Below are positions 54,528-64,000 of a stretch of 64,000 nt of DNA, one piece after another. The position numbers and the translations under genes were made by a program. Origin of the DNA: Janibacter terrae NBRC 107853 (lineage in GTDB: Bacteria > Actinomycetota > Actinomycetes > Actinomycetales > Dermatophilaceae); contig NZ_BCUV01000006.1 in the NCBI RefSeq assembly GCF_001591405.1, forward strand, positions 682,001 to 746,000, in the 5' to 3' direction. The notes below the pieces were generated by a model, which was given only the letters and a program-made list of their open reading frames with translations, was not told the DNA's origin and made no database searches. The stretch's first letter is position 1. Every line of letters starts with the position of its first letter.

Positions 54528-57500
54528 ATGACGCAGACCCTCGAGCGGACCGCCACGCCGCCCCCCACGACCACCGAGTCGACCCCGCCGGAGCGCACCG
54601 TCGACTGGCGACGCATGAGCTCGCCCGCCGCCGGCTTCGCCCTGGCCTGCTCGGCGACCGCCGCCGTCCTCATCACCCTCGGCACGGTCGTCATCGGTCG
54701 CCTCGCCGAGGACCCGACGACCGGCCTCGTGCAGCTGCTCGCGCTCCTCGTCGTCGGTGGCGCGCTCGTCGACAACATCGGCAAGGTCGTCTGGGTCGGC
54801 CTGTCCGACCGGGCCGAGGGGGTGCTGCGCGACGACCTGCTCGACGCCGCGCTCGCCCAGCCCGTCGCGACCCTCTCGGAGCAGGCGGCCGGCGAGATCC
54901 TCGACCGGGTCGACGACGACACCCACGAGGTCGGCAACCTCATGAGGTGGCAGGTGTGGATGTTCGCGCGGACCGCCTTCTCCGTCATCCCGATGTGGGT
55001 CGTCGCGGGCCTCACGTGGTGGCCCGCGTGGCTGCTCTTCCCCCTGCTGGGGCTCGTGACGGGCGCCGCGGTGCGCCCGCTGCTCGGCGAGATCTCCCGT
55101 CGCAAGGTCGTCGAGGAGATGGCCTGGACGGACCACGCGAGCGCGCTCGAGGAGGGCATCGCCGGTCGCGACGACCTGCGCACGAGCCTCGGGCAGGCGC
55201 ACATGGTCCAGCGGCTCGCGACGCTGACCGCGGCCGTCCACGCGCGCTTCGCCAGCGTCCTCGAGATCGAGAGCCGGCTCGCCCGCCGCGCCGGCCTGCT
55301 CCTGCACGGGCTCCTCGCGGGCATCGGCGTCGCCGGCATCGCCCTCTCGGTCCGCGGCTCCCTGTCGGTCGGCGAGCTCGTCACGCTCTTCATCGTCACC
55401 TCGAGCTTCGTCGGGCTGATCACGATGCTCTCCCACCAGCTCCCCGACCTGCAGGCGGGACTGGGTGCGGTGATCCGCCTGCGGCAGATGCTCGCCGTCG
55501 AGCCCGAGCCGCAGGGTGGCGCGCCCGTGCCCGAGGGGGCCGAGCTCACGGTCGAGGTGCGCGGCCTGGACTTCTCCTACGCGGAGGGCAGCTTCGCGCT
55601 GCGCGACGTGACCTTCAGCTGCCCGGCCGGCGAGACCGTCGCCCTCGTCGGGCGCACCGGGTCCGGCAAGTCGACGCTCGCGTCCTTCGTCTCCCGGGCC
55701 ATCGAGCCGCCCCGCGGCAGCGTCTTCGTCGGCGGCGTCGACGTGCGCGACATCGACCTGCAGCTGCTGCGGACCGAGGTCGGCGTCGTCACCCAGCGCA
55801 CCGAGATCATCTCCGGGACCCTCGCGGACAACATCGCCCTCTTCGACGACACCCCGCGCTCGGACCTCCGGGCGGCCGTCGTCGAGCTCGGGCTCGGTGA
55901 CTGGGTCGACGGGCTGCCCGACGGGCTCGACACCCTCCTCGGCCCCGGCGGCACGACCCTGTCCGCCGGCGAGGAGCAGCTCGTGGCCTTCGCCCGGCTG
56001 CTCGTGCGCGATGTCCGCGTCGTCGTGCTCGACGAGGCGACCGCCCGCATGGACCCGCTCACCGAGCGGCGGGTCGTCTCCGCCGCGGACCGGCTGCTGC
56101 TCGGCCGTACCGGCATCCTCATCGCCCACCGGCTCAACACCATCGAGCGGGCACCGCAGGTCGTCGTCCTCGACCGCGGCCGGGTCATCCAGCAGGGCCG
56201 ACGCACCGACCTGGCCCAGGCACCGGGCCCCTTCCGCACCCTCCTCGTCGACAGCCGGGCGGAGTCGGCGACCGACCTCCCTCCGGCCGCGGGGTCCGCC
56301 GGCGACCACGACGTCGACCACGCCGACCTCGACCCCGTCGGCGGCCGACGGCGCACCACCACCCCGCCGGACCTGCCCGAGGTCGGCGACGGGCCGTCGC
56401 TGGCCCGGGGCATCACGCACGCACTGCTGGTCAAGCCGGCGTGGGGCATCGCCGGGGCGGCCTGCTTCCTCCTGCTGTCGCTGCTCGGGGCGCAGGGTGC
56501 GATCACCGGGCTCGTGTGGGGCCGCGCGATCGAGGAGCTGCAGGCCGGTCGGACGCCGACGCTGCTCGCCGCCGTGCTCGTCGCCTGCCTGCTCGTCGTC
56601 CCCTTCATCACCGCGCAGGCCTTCTACCGCTACCCGCTGTGGTGGATCGAGGTCATGCTCCGCACCCGCATGGCGGTGCTCGTCGGTCAGACGCGCGCGG
56701 AGCGGCTGCCGCGCACGCCCCCGGGTGAGGTCGTCGCCCGGTCGATGGACGCCGACCGGTACGCGCGCTACGCCGACCGGTGGGTCGACTTCATCAACGG
56801 CCTGGTCATCGCGGCCGTCACGGCCGCGCTCGCCGGCACGTGGGTCGCCGGCGCCGTCCTGCTGACCGTCATGGTCAGCTCGGCGCTGGCCGCGAGCCTC
56901 GGCCGTCCGGTCGCCGGCCGCTCCGCCGCGGCGGCGTCACTGGCCCGCGCCCGCTTCGGCCGCGCGGTCGTCTCTGCCCTGGAGTCGGTCCGCACGGTCA
57001 AGCTGGCGGCGGCCACCCCCTTCGTCCGTCGCCACCTGCGCGAGGTCGACGGCGGACGCGTCGAGGCCGCCGTCAAGGAGCATCGGGTCCAGGCCGTGCT
57101 GGACGCCGTGCCGCTCGTCATGGTCCAGGGCGGCATCGTCGCGACGTGGTGGATCCACGTCGCCGGCGGCTGGGGCCTCGGGACGGCGATCCTCGTGTCC
57201 GGCGCCGTGGCCGGCTTCGACTGGTTCGGTCGCGTCGCCAGCATGGTCGTCACCGAGGCACCCGGCACCCGGGCCTGGCAGGTCGAGACGGCCCGCTTCG
57301 CCGGCGGCGTCGACCTCATGGACCTGCCCGCAGGTGTCGACCTCGTCGAGGGCACCGCTCCGCTGCCGGTCACCGGCGAGCGCGAGCCCCTGCGGCGCCT
57401 CGAGCTGCGCGGGCTGAGCGTCGTCCACGACGACGGCACCGTCGGCGCGAGCGACATCGACCTCACCGTCGACGCCGGTGAGCTCGTCCTGCTCGTCGGC

Positions 57501-58070
57501 CAGGTCGGGTCGGGCAAGTCGAGCCTGCTCGCCTCGCTCGCCGGGCTCGTCGACCACCGCGGCGACCTGCTGTGGAACGGCTCCCCCGTCACCGACCCCC
57601 AGCGGACCCTGCGGCCGGGTCGCGTCGCGCACGTCGCCCAGGTGCCCCGGGTGCTGTCGGGGACCTTCACCGACAACGTGCGGCTCGGGCACGAGCGACC
57701 CCTCGACGCGCCGGTCGCGCTCGCCCGGCTGACCGAGGACGTCTCTGCCGCCGGCGGGCCCGACTCGCTCGTCGGCCACCGCGGCGTGCGTCTGTCGGGC
57801 GGCCAGGTCCAGCGGCTGGCGCTCGCCCGGGCACTTGCGACCGAGGCCGAGCTGCTCCTCGCCGACGACGTCTCGTCCGCGCTCGACGCGACGACCGAGA
57901 TCGACCTGTGGCGCGGTCTGCGCGAGCGGGGAGCGACGGTCATCGGTGCGACCTCCAAGCGGGCGGCGCTCGAGCAGGCCGACCGCGTCGTCGTCCTCGA
58001 CGGTGGCCGGGCGGTCGCGGTCGGTGCCTGGTCCGACCTCTCCCCGACGTGGGGGCACCTGGCCGGCTGA
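54528..58070 (+). CDS. Fused ABC exporter (TMD-NBD-TMD-NBD) with one degenerate ATP site
   Basis: 1180 residues; two type-IV exporter halves in one chain. First half: helices ~35-310, Walker A GRTGSGKST (~375), signature LSAGEEQ, Walker B VVVLDEATARMD with catalytic Glu, H-loop LIAHRL. Second half: helices ~640-930, Walker A GQVGSGKSS (~990), signature LSGGQVQ, Walker B LLLADDVSSALD with Asp in place of Glu, and no His in the H-loop (GATSKR). So site 1 (NBD1 Walker plus NBD2 LSGGQ) is competent and site 2 degenerate, as in heterodimeric exporters. Substrate unknown. Oriented against the ilv genes around it. Confidence 0.93.
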   Translation: MTQTLERTATPPPTTTESTPPERTVDWRRMSSPAAGFALACSATAAVLITLGTVVIGRLAEDPTTGLVQLLALLVVGGALVDNIGKVVWVGLSDRAEGVLRDDLLDAALAQPVATLSEQAAGEILDRVDDDTHEVGNLMRWQVWMFARTAFSVIPMWVVAGLTWWPAWLLFPLLGLVTGAAVRPLLGEISRRKVVEEMAWTDHASALEEGIAGRDDLRTSLGQAHMVQRLATLTAAVHARFASVLEIESRLARRAGLLLHGLLAGIGVAGIALSVRGSLSVGELVTLFIVTSSFVGLITMLSHQLPDLQAGLGAVIRLRQMLAVEPEPQGGAPVPEGAELTVEVRGLDFSYAEGSFALRDVTFSCPAGETVALVGRTGSGKSTLASFVSRAIEPPRGSVFVGGVDVRDIDLQLLRTEVGVVTQRTEIISGTLADNIALFDDTPRSDLRAAVVELGLGDWVDGLPDGLDTLLGPGGTTLSAGEEQLVAFARLLVRDVRVVVLDEATARMDPLTERRVVSAADRLLLGRTGILIAHRLNTIERAPQVVVLDRGRVIQQGRRTDLAQAPGPFRTLLVDSRAESATDLPPAAGSAGDHDVDHADLDPVGGRRRTTTPPDLPEVGDGPSLARGITHALLVKPAWGIAGAACFLLLSLLGAQGAITGLVWGRAIEELQAGRTPTLLAAVLVACLLVVPFITAQAFYRYPLWWIEVMLRTRMAVLVGQTRAERLPRTPPGEVVARSMDADRYARYADRWVDFINGLVIAAVTAALAGTWVAGAVLLTVMVSSALAASLGRPVAGRSAAAASLARARFGRAVVSALESVRTVKLAAATPFVRRHLREVDGGRVEAAVKEHRVQAVLDAVPLVMVQGGIVATWWIHVAGGWGLGTAILVSGAVAGFDWFGRVASMVVTEAPGTRAWQVETARFAGGVDLMDLPAGVDLVEGTAPLPVTGEREPLRRLELRGLSVVHDDGTVGASDIDLTVDAGELVLLVGQVGSGKSSLLASLAGLVDHRGDLLWNGSPVTDPQRTLRPGRVAHVAQVPRVLSGTFTDNVRLGHERPLDAPVALARLTEDVSAAGGPDSLVGHRGVRLSGGQVQRLALARALATEAELLLADDVSSALDATTEIDLWRGLRERGATVIGATSKRAALEQADRVVVLDGGRAVAVGAWSDLSPTWGHLAG

Positions 58071-58108
58071 TCCCCTTCGTCCCGCGGGACGGTGGGTCCA
58101 GGGCATGA

Positions 58109-58154
58109 CGAAGGGGGCGCCCCCGGCCGGTGAGCCGGTGGGGCGCCCCCTTCG
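58109..58154. terminator. Bidirectional terminator between ABC exporter and ilvC
   Basis: CGAAGGGGGCGCCCC pairs perfectly with GGGGCGCCCCCTTCG (15 bp), capped by CGGC/GCCG. Confidence 0.85.
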
Positions 58155-58198
58155 GGGCCCGCGCGGGGTCGCCGCGACGGGAGTCCTGGGTGCTCGCG

Positions 58199-59311
<1,113 letters not shown>

Positions 59312-59821
59312 TCAGTGTCTGGACCGGTCCGTGATGGACCGGGGGCCGCGGCCGATGGCCACGACGCCGGACTGGACGAGCTCCTTGACGCCGTGGGGCT
59401 CGAGGATCTCGAGCATCGCGGCGATCTTGTCGGAGTTGCCGTACACGTGCAGGGTCATCGCCTCGGGCGTCGTGTCGACGATCTTGGCCTTGAACATCTG
59501 CGCGGTCTCGAGGATGGCGCTGCGGTTGGTCGCGTCGGCGCGCACCTTGACGAGGACGACCTGGCTCGTGACCGAGGCCAGCGGGTCGAGCTCGACGACC
59601 TTGAGCACCTCGACGAGCTTGTTGAGCTGCTTGGTCACCTGCTCGAGCGGGAGCAGGTCGACCTCGACGACGACGGTCATCCGGGAGACCTCGGGGTGCT
59701 CCGTGGGGCCGACGGCCAGCGAGTCGATGTTGAACCCGCGACGGGAGAACAGCGCCGAGATCCGGGCGAGGACGCCGGGCTTGTTCTCGACGAGGACGGA
59801 CAGGGTGTGCTTCGTGCTCAT
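59312..59821 (-). CDS. ilvN: Acetolactate synthase small (regulatory) subunit
   Basis: 169 residues with an N-terminal ACT domain (HTLSVLVENKPGVLARISAL, RRGFNIDSLAVG) that binds valine and confers feedback inhibition on IlvB, and a C-terminal ACT-like half. It follows ilvB by 13 bp. Confidence 0.97.
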   Translation of the reverse strand: MSTKHTLSVLVENKPGVLARISALFSRRGFNIDSLAVGPTEHPEVSRMTVVVEVDLLPLEQVTKQLNKLVEVLKVVELDPLASVTSQVVLVKVRADATNRSAILETAQMFKAKIVDTTPEAMTLHVYGNSDKIAAMLEILEPHGVKELVQSGVVAIGRGPRSITDRSRH

Positions 59822-59834
59822 GGGTGGCCTGCGC

Positions 59835-61742
59835 TCACTTTCCCTGGGAGTCGCTGTGGTCGGCGTCGGTCGGCTGCTCGATGGCCTCTGACTCCTCGCG
59901 GTCCCACTGGGGCGCGGAGTCCCGGGCGATCTGGATCTCGTCGTTGCTCACGCCGGCGGCCACCATCGGCCACACCATGGCGTCGCGCTCGACGACGAAG
60001 TCGACGACGACGGGGCGGTCGTTGATCGACATCGCCTCGGCGATCGTCGCCTCGAGGTCCTCGGGACGCTCGCAGCGCAGGCCGACGCAGCCGTAGGCCT
60101 CGGCGAGCTTGACGAAGTCGGGGATGCGGCTGCCGACCGAGGTGTGCAGGTCGGTGTTGGAGTAGCGCTCGTTGTAGAAGAGCGACTGCCACTGGCGGAC
60201 CATGCCCAGGCTCGAGTTGTTGATGATCGCGACCTTGATCGGGATGTCGTTGATGACGCAGGTCGCCAGCTCCTGGTTGGTCATCTGGAAGCAGCCGTCG
60301 CCGTCGATGGACCACACGACACGGTCGGGCTCGCCGACCTTGGCGCCCATGGCCGCCGGCACGGAGTAGCCCATCGTCCCGGCGCCGCCGGAGTTGAGCC
60401 AGGAGTTGGGGCGCTCGTAGTCGATGAACTGCGCGGCCCACATCTGGTGCTGGCCGACGCCCGCCGCGTAGATCGCCTCGGGACCGGCGGCCCGGCCGAT
60501 GGCCTCGATGACCTCCTGCGGCATGAGCGCGCCCTCGCCGTGCGACTGGTAGCCGACCGGGTAGGTCTGGGACCAGCCCGCGGTCTCCGCTGCCCAGACC
60601 GCGTAGGTGTGCGGGTTGACGTCTGCCGCGTCACCGGAGCCGGACTCGACGGCGGCGATGAGCTCACCAAGGATCGCCTTGGCGTCGCCGACGATCGGCA
60701 CGTCGGCGGTGCGGTTCTTCGAGATCTCCGCCGGGTCGATGTCGGCGTGGATGACCTTGGCCCCCGGGGCGAAGGACGGCAGGTGACCGGTCACCCGGTC
60801 GTCGAAGCGGGCACCGATCGTGATGAGCAGGTCACTGCGCTGCAGGCCGGTCACGGCCGCGACGGACCCGTGCATCCCGGGCATGCCGAGGTGCAGGCGG
60901 TGCCCGTCGGGGAAGGCGCCCCGCGCCATGAGGGTCGTGACCACCGGGATGCCGGTGAGCTCGGCGAAGCGGAGCAGCTCGACGTGCGCGCCGGAGCGGA
61001 TCACGCCGCCGCCGACGTAGAGCACCGGCCGGCGGGCGGCGGCCATGAGGCGCACGGCCTCGCGGATCTGCTTGGCGTGCGGACGCGTCACCGGGTGGTA
61101 ACCCGGCAGGGCGATCTGCGGCGGCCACGCGAAGGTGGTGGTGGCCTGCAGCGCGTCCTTGGAGATGTCCACGAGCACGGGACCGGGGCGACCGGTACCG
61201 GCGATGTGGAAGGCCTCGGCGATGACGCGCGGGATCTGCGCCGCGTCGGTCACGAGGTAGTTGTGCTTGGTGATCGGCATGGTGATGCCGCGGATGTCCG
61301 CCTCCTGGAAGGCGTCGGTACCGATGGCGGCGGAGGCCACCTGGCCGGTGATCGCGACCATCGGGACGGAGTCCATGTGCGCGTCGGCGATGGCGGTGAC
61401 GAGGTTGGTGGCCCCGGGCCCGGAGGTGGCCATGCACACCCCGACCTTGCCCGTGGCGGAGGCGTAGCCCTCGGCGGCGTGGCCGGCGCCCTGCTCGTGC
61501 CGCACGAGGATGTGGCGCACCTTCGTCGAGTCCATGAGCGGGTCGTAGGCGGGCAGGATGGCGCCGCCGGGGATGCCGAAGACGACCTCCGCGCCGACGT
61601 GCTCGAGGGAGAGGACGAGGCTCTTCGCTCCCGTCACCTGCTCGGGGGTCGGTCGAGCCTCCGCCCGGCGCGCCATCGCGGCCGGGCTCGGGGCGCTGCT
61701 GGTCGTGTCAGTCACCGTGTGTCCTTCGGTCAGTCGTGCCAT
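59835..61742 (-). CDS. ilvB: Acetolactate synthase large subunit
   Basis: TPP enzyme, first step of Ile/Val synthesis. 635 residues from the ATG at 61742 (GAGGAG close upstream); a GTG at 61715 with AAGGA at ideal spacing is an alternative start giving 626. Motifs: [16 protein letters not shown], the catalytic Glu in [16 protein letters not shown] region, and TPP motif [12 protein letters not shown]...INN. It is controlled by the upstream leader-peptide attenuator. Confidence 0.97.
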   Translation of the reverse strand: MARLTEGHTVTDTTSSAPSPAAMARRAEARPTPEQVTGAKSLVLSLEHVGAEVVFGIPGGAILPAYDPLMDSTKVRHILVRHEQGAGHAAEGYASATGKVGVCMATSGPGATNLVTAIADAHMDSVPMVAITGQVASAAIGTDAFQEADIRGITMPITKHNYLVTDAAQIPRVIAEAFHIAGTGRPGPVLVDISKDALQATTTFAWPPQIALPGYHPVTRPHAKQIREAVRLMAAARRPVLYVGGGVIRSGAHVELLRFAELTGIPVVTTLMARGAFPDGHRLHLGMPGMHGSVAAVTGLQRSDLLITIGARFDDRVTGHLPSFAPGAKVIHADIDPAEISKNRTADVPIVGDAKAILGELIAAVESGSGDAADVNPHTYAVWAAETAGWSQTYPVGYQSHGEGALMPQEVIEAIGRAAGPEAIYAAGVGQHQMWAAQFIDYERPNSWLNSGGAGTMGYSVPAAMGAKVGEPDRVVWSIDGDGCFQMTNQELATCVINDIPIKVAIINNSSLGMVRQWQSLFYNERYSNTDLHTSVGSRIPDFVKLAEAYGCVGLRCERPEDLEATIAEAMSINDRPVVVDFVVERDAMVWPMVAAGVSNDEIQIARDSAPQWDREESEAIEQPTDADHSDSQGK

Positions 61743-61774
61743 CCGTCCTGCTCCTCACATCTTCTCCCGGCATG

Positions 61775-61810
61775 AAAAAGCCCCTCAGTCCGGGTACGGA
61801 CATGAAGGGC
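61775..61810 (-). terminator. ilvBNC attenuator terminator
   Basis: On the minus strand GCCCTTCA-T-GTCCG pairs with CGGAC-TGAGGGGC (one bulge, one G-U) around a 4-nt loop, then TTTTT. It lies 33 nt before the ilvB ATG. Confidence 0.85.
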
Positions 61811-61849
61811 GCGCGCTGCGTCGACGACGTCGTCGCTCAGGCAGCGCGC
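61811..61849 (-). promoter_or_regulatory. Pause hairpin of ilvBNC attenuator
   Basis: GCGCGCTGC (inside the leader peptide codons for Arg-Ala-Ala) pairs with GCAGCGCGC over 9 bp; the loop contains the palindrome CGACGACGTCGTCG. It precedes the terminator as in classical attenuators. Confidence 0.7.
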
Positions 61850-61875
61850 CGGGGAAGTACGAGGAGGAGGACCAT
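61837..61875 (-). CDS. ilvBNC leader peptide MVLLLVLPRRAA
   Basis: 12 codons: Met-Val-Leu-Leu-Leu-Val-Leu-Pro-Arg-Arg-Ala-Ala. The run of Val/Leu codons includes the rare GTA and CTT, so translation senses charged tRNA-Val and tRNA-Leu. Followed by a pause hairpin and a T-tailed terminator before ilvB. The ATG is 6 nt after a possible -10 (GAGAGT), so the peptide may be read from a leaderless message. Confidence 0.85.
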   Translation of the reverse strand: MVLLLVLPRRAA

Positions 61876-61881
61876 GTCGTT

Positions 61882-61910
61882 ACTCTCCCCCGCCGCCTCC
61901 CCCGTGTCAA
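61882..61910 (-). promoter_or_regulatory. ilvBNC promoter
   Basis: TTGACA-N17-GAGAGT on the minus strand; perfect -35, weak -10; the leader-peptide ATG follows 6 nt later. Confidence 0.5.
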
Positions 61911-61972
61911 TGAATGAGACGGCAGCGTCCACCATCCGGACGCAGGCGAAGGGAGTGCCGCCGACAATCCCC

Positions 61973-62001
61973 GTGACACCGCCCGGGAAGTGGAGGATCC
62001 T
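61973..62001 (+). promoter_or_regulatory. GNAT gene promoter candidate
   Basis: GTGACA-N17-GATCCT, 7 nt before the ATG at 62009; divergent from the ilv promoter. Confidence 0.4.
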
Positions 62002-62008
62002 CCCTTCC

Positions 62009-62935
62009 ATGAGCACCGCAGCGTCGACCCCCTTCGCCCTGCCGGCAGGCGTGGACCTCACCGTCCGCCCGCTCCGGGCCACGGACGCCGAGGCGGTCGT
62101 CGCGCTCGCCCGCGCCGACGAGGCCGAGTCGCTGGCCGAGCCGGTCACCGAGCTGGTCGACGTGCAGCGCGCCTGGCGGCTGCCGACCACCGACCTCGAC
62201 CACCGCTCGCTGGCCCTCCTCGACGGCACCCGCCTCGTCGGCTACCTCGTCGTCGGGGCGCACGGTCGCCTCGACGCGGTCGTCGCGGCCTCGCACCGCG
62301 GCCGCGGCATCGGGCGCGCCCTGCTCGACCACGCCATGGTCGTGGCCCGCAACCAAGGTGACCCGGAGGTCTCGCAGACGGTGCCCGTCGGCAGTCCCGC
62401 CCACCGCTTCCTCGACGCGGCCGGCGGCACCGCGACCTGGGACTCCTGGATCCTCGAGCTGCCGGCCGACCGCCGCCTGCCCGAGCAGGCGCTCCCCGAC
62501 GGCTTCACGCTCGGCGAGGGGCGGCCCGAGGAGATGCACTCCGTGCACCTGGTCAAGGAGGCCGCCTTCGACGAGTGGCCCGGCCGGCGCCCGACGAGCT
62601 ACGAGGACTGGGCGGCCGACTTCCTCGAGGGCGAGGAGGCCGCGCCGTGGCGCTGCCGCGTCGTGCGCGACCGCGAGGGCCGCGTCGTGGCCATGGCGAT
62701 GGTCATCGGCAGCGAGGACGGGATGCTCTGGGTCGACCAGCTCGCCGTCGCCGCCCCGCACCGCGGCCTCGGCCTGGGCCGTGCCCTGCTCGCGGACTCC
62801 TTCGCGGAGGGACGTCGGCGCGGGCTGGCCCGTGCGGGGCTGTCGACCGACTCGCGCACCGGTGCGCTCGGCCTGTACGAGCACGTCGGCATGGAGGTCA
62901 CCGCGACCTTCCGCCACCTCGCGATCCCGGTGTGA
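62009..62935 (+). CDS. Tandem GNAT-domain N-acetyltransferase
   Basis: 308 residues with two GCN5-like halves. The first has ASHRGRGIGRALLDHA and the second AVAAPHRGLGLGRALLADS, both acetyl-CoA pyrophosphate-binding Q/RxxGxG/A motifs. Double-GNAT actinobacterial enzymes include mycothiol synthase MshD, which this resembles in length and in the GLYEHVGMEV ending, but several other tandem GNATs look similar. Substrate not assigned. Confidence 0.88.
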   Translation: MSTAASTPFALPAGVDLTVRPLRATDAEAVVALARADEAESLAEPVTELVDVQRAWRLPTTDLDHRSLALLDGTRLVGYLVVGAHGRLDAVVAASHRGRGIGRALLDHAMVVARNQGDPEVSQTVPVGSPAHRFLDAAGGTATWDSWILELPADRRLPEQALPDGFTLGEGRPEEMHSVHLVKEAAFDEWPGRRPTSYEDWAADFLEGEEAAPWRCRVVRDREGRVVAMAMVIGSEDGMLWVDQLAVAAPHRGLGLGRALLADSFAEGRRRGLARAGLSTDSRTGALGLYEHVGMEVTATFRHLAIPV

Positions 62936-62956
62936 GGGACGACGAGGGACGACCGA

Positions 62957-63409
62957 TCAGTAGTACCGGGTCGTGCAGAGGTACACGCGGGTCTTCACCG
63001 TGCCGGCCGTCGAGGTGCCCATGGCGCGCTTCTTGGCCAGGCGCACGGTGGGCCACTTGTACTTGCCGTACGCGCTGCCGTAGCGGACCGGGCGGTTCTT
63101 GGAGTCGTACTTGACCGCGACGGCGGCGCACCCGTTGCTGACCCACACGACGTTCTTGCAGTAGGAGGAATAGCTGTACTGCTTGCAGCGCTTCAGGGCC
63201 GCGCTCTGGGCGCTGCTGCGGTACTTGGCGTTGACCGACGTGCCGACGGCGAGGGTGCGGGTGTTGAGGGCGATGGCGCCGTAGTAGTTCGTCGCCGCGG
63301 ACGAGGAGTCCTGGGTGACGGCCGCGCCGGCGGGCGCGGTGGCGAGGGTCGTGGCGGTGAGCGCGACGGCGGCGGACGCCACGGCGGCACGGGTGATGAC
63401 GGACTTCAT
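62957..63409 (-). CDS. Secreted DUF4189-like protein
   Basis: 150 residues. A signal peptide of ~29 residues (MKSVITRAAVASAAVALTAT, ending near APAGAA) precedes a small basic domain: YYGAIALNTRTLAVG, then ALKRCKQYSYSSYCKNVVWVSNGCAAVA, with four Cys and many Tyr/Lys. DUF4189 proteins are secreted, function unknown. SD GGGGAG is well placed. Confidence 0.82.
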   Translation of the reverse strand: MKSVITRAAVASAAVALTATTLATAPAGAAVTQDSSSAATNYYGAIALNTRTLAVGTSVNAKYRSSAQSAALKRCKQYSYSSYCKNVVWVSNGCAAVAVKYDSKNRPVRYGSAYGKYKWPTVRLAKKRAMGTSTAGTVKTRVYLCTTRYY

Positions 63410-63518
63410 GGATGACTCCCCTGGTGTGGTGGTGGCGGCCCCGGTGGCCGCCCCGGTGGACATCTTGGCGCCCGCGCCGGGCGCGCGCCATGGGGAGTCC
63501 TCCCCCGCAGGCGAGCGC

Positions 63519-64000
63519 TCAGGGCAGGCGGAAGTCGTCCAGCTGTGCCGCCCCGAAGGCGAGGTCCTCCCAGTGCCCCGAGAAGCGCAGCACCGCTGCC
63601 GCGGCCGGCGGGAACCCCTGACCCAGGCACTCGTGCGCGTGCGCCCGGCCCTCGCCGTCGGCGAGCAGGCTCGCGGCCGCGGGGAGCCCGGGCGCGTGGC
63701 CGATGACGAGGAGCACGCTCGCGTCGTCCGTCGACTCGCGTACCACGGAGAGCACGTCCTCGGCGTCGGCGTTGTACAACCGGTGCTCGATCCGGACCTC
63801 GGCCTCCGCGCACCCGGCCTCGGCGACCTCCTGCATCGTCTCCCGGGTGCGCAGGGCGGGCGAGCACATGACCTCGTCGCAGCCCAGACCCCGCTCGCGC
63901 AGCCAGCGGCCCACCTCCTGAGCCTGGGCGCGGCCCGGCTCGGACAGGGGGCGCTCGCGGTCGTCCTGACCGGCACGGCCCGGCTCGGGCTCGGCGTGCC
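63519..64000 (-). CDS. SixA-type histidine phosphatase (5' end outside window)
   Basis: Histidine phosphatase superfamily, cut at its N terminus by the window edge: the last visible codon fragment fits the Arg of the RHG-type motif, followed by HAEPEPGRAGQDDRERPLS. The remainder (CSPALRTRETMQEV, LLVIGHAPGLPAAA) matches SixA/phosphohistidine phosphatases of about 165-170 residues. It could act on phosphohistidine or on small phosphoesters. Confidence 0.88.
   Translation of the reverse strand, partial: HAEPEPGRAGQDDRERPLSEPGRAQAQEVGRWLRERGLGCDEVMCSPALRTRETMQEVAEAGCAEAEVRIEHRLYNADAEDVLSVVRESTDDASVLLVIGHAPGLPAAASLLADGEGRAHAHECLGQGFPPAAAAVLRFSGHWEDLAFGAAQLDDFRLP

Overview
The window is one contiguous stretch of a very GC-rich chromosome (third codon positions almost all G or C, roughly 70-73% GC by eye). 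It belongs to an actinomycete, most likely in the order Micrococcales; a family such as Intrasporangiaceae is only a guess. Support comes from the gene order (recG-rsmD-coaD-DUF177-rpmF-rnc-mutM-smc-ftsY and amtB-glnB-glnD-ffh), HupB with a long Lys/Ala tail, GlnR-type and IclR-type control sites, the DUF3515/ddl pair, and many starts placed 6-7 nt after a TANNNT -10 box, as in actinobacterial leaderless mRNAs. I see no phage, insertion sequence, CRISPR array or defence island; nearly all of it is core genome.

Layout. 1-5.6 kb: the nitrogen operon amtB-glnB-glnD (leftward) behind a GlnR-like operator, then ffh with its own leaderless promoter. 5.7-6.8 kb: a DCC thiol-oxidoreductase and a Pro-rich membrane protein (rightward). 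6.8-16.1 kb: ftsY, DUF309, an M13 peptidase, smc, map, chorismate mutase and acylphosphatase. 16.2-18.1 kb: an acyltransferase-3/SGNH membrane enzyme (rightward). 18.1-26.3 kb: a translation/repair block (mutM, rnc, rpmF, DUF177, coaD, a hemerythrin-like protein, rsmD, recG, a DhaL-domain protein). 26.4-33.3 kb: rpmB, thiL, DUF3515, ddl, a trans-sulfuration enzyme, gpsA, plsC, a small OB-like protein and hup. 33.5-36.5 kb: leuCD and a divergent IclR regulator. 36.5-38.4 kb: tRNA-Glu, tRNA-Gln and gltX. 38.5-41.4 kb: ynfA, an FAH hydrolase, a glycosylase-like protein and a DUF1353 protein. 41.4-47.2 kb: a proline-catabolism locus (PucR regulator, SDR, bifunctional putA). 47.3-61.9 kb: a branched-chain amino acid region (cimA, HAD, ilvE, leuB, ilvD, ilvC, ilvN, ilvB), interrupted by a rightward fused ABC exporter and a 23-codon gene. 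62-64 kb: a GNAT, a secreted DUF4189 protein and the 3' part of a SixA-type phosphatase.

How the genes work together. CimA, LeuCD, LeuB, IlvBN, IlvC, IlvD and IlvE supply most of isoleucine, valine and leucine synthesis; leuA is not in the window. Two leader-peptide attenuators control this set: an expected one before ilvBNC (leader MVLLLVLPRRAA) and an unexpected, elaborate one before cimA (leader MLQMTTRAATAAELII, then a hairpin and a terminator, with a third RNA arm beyond it). The IclR regulator has a perfect palindrome between its own -35 and -10. In the proline locus, a 16-bp element occurs at the pucR start and in the SDR/putA gap.

Best candidates for a second look: the cimA leader, the PucR element pair, the over-represented octamer CGAAGGGG/CCCCTTCG, the asymmetric fused ABC exporter, and the 23-codon gene with its own Shine-Dalgarno sequence and terminator. 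All positions were derived by hand and may be off by a base or two.
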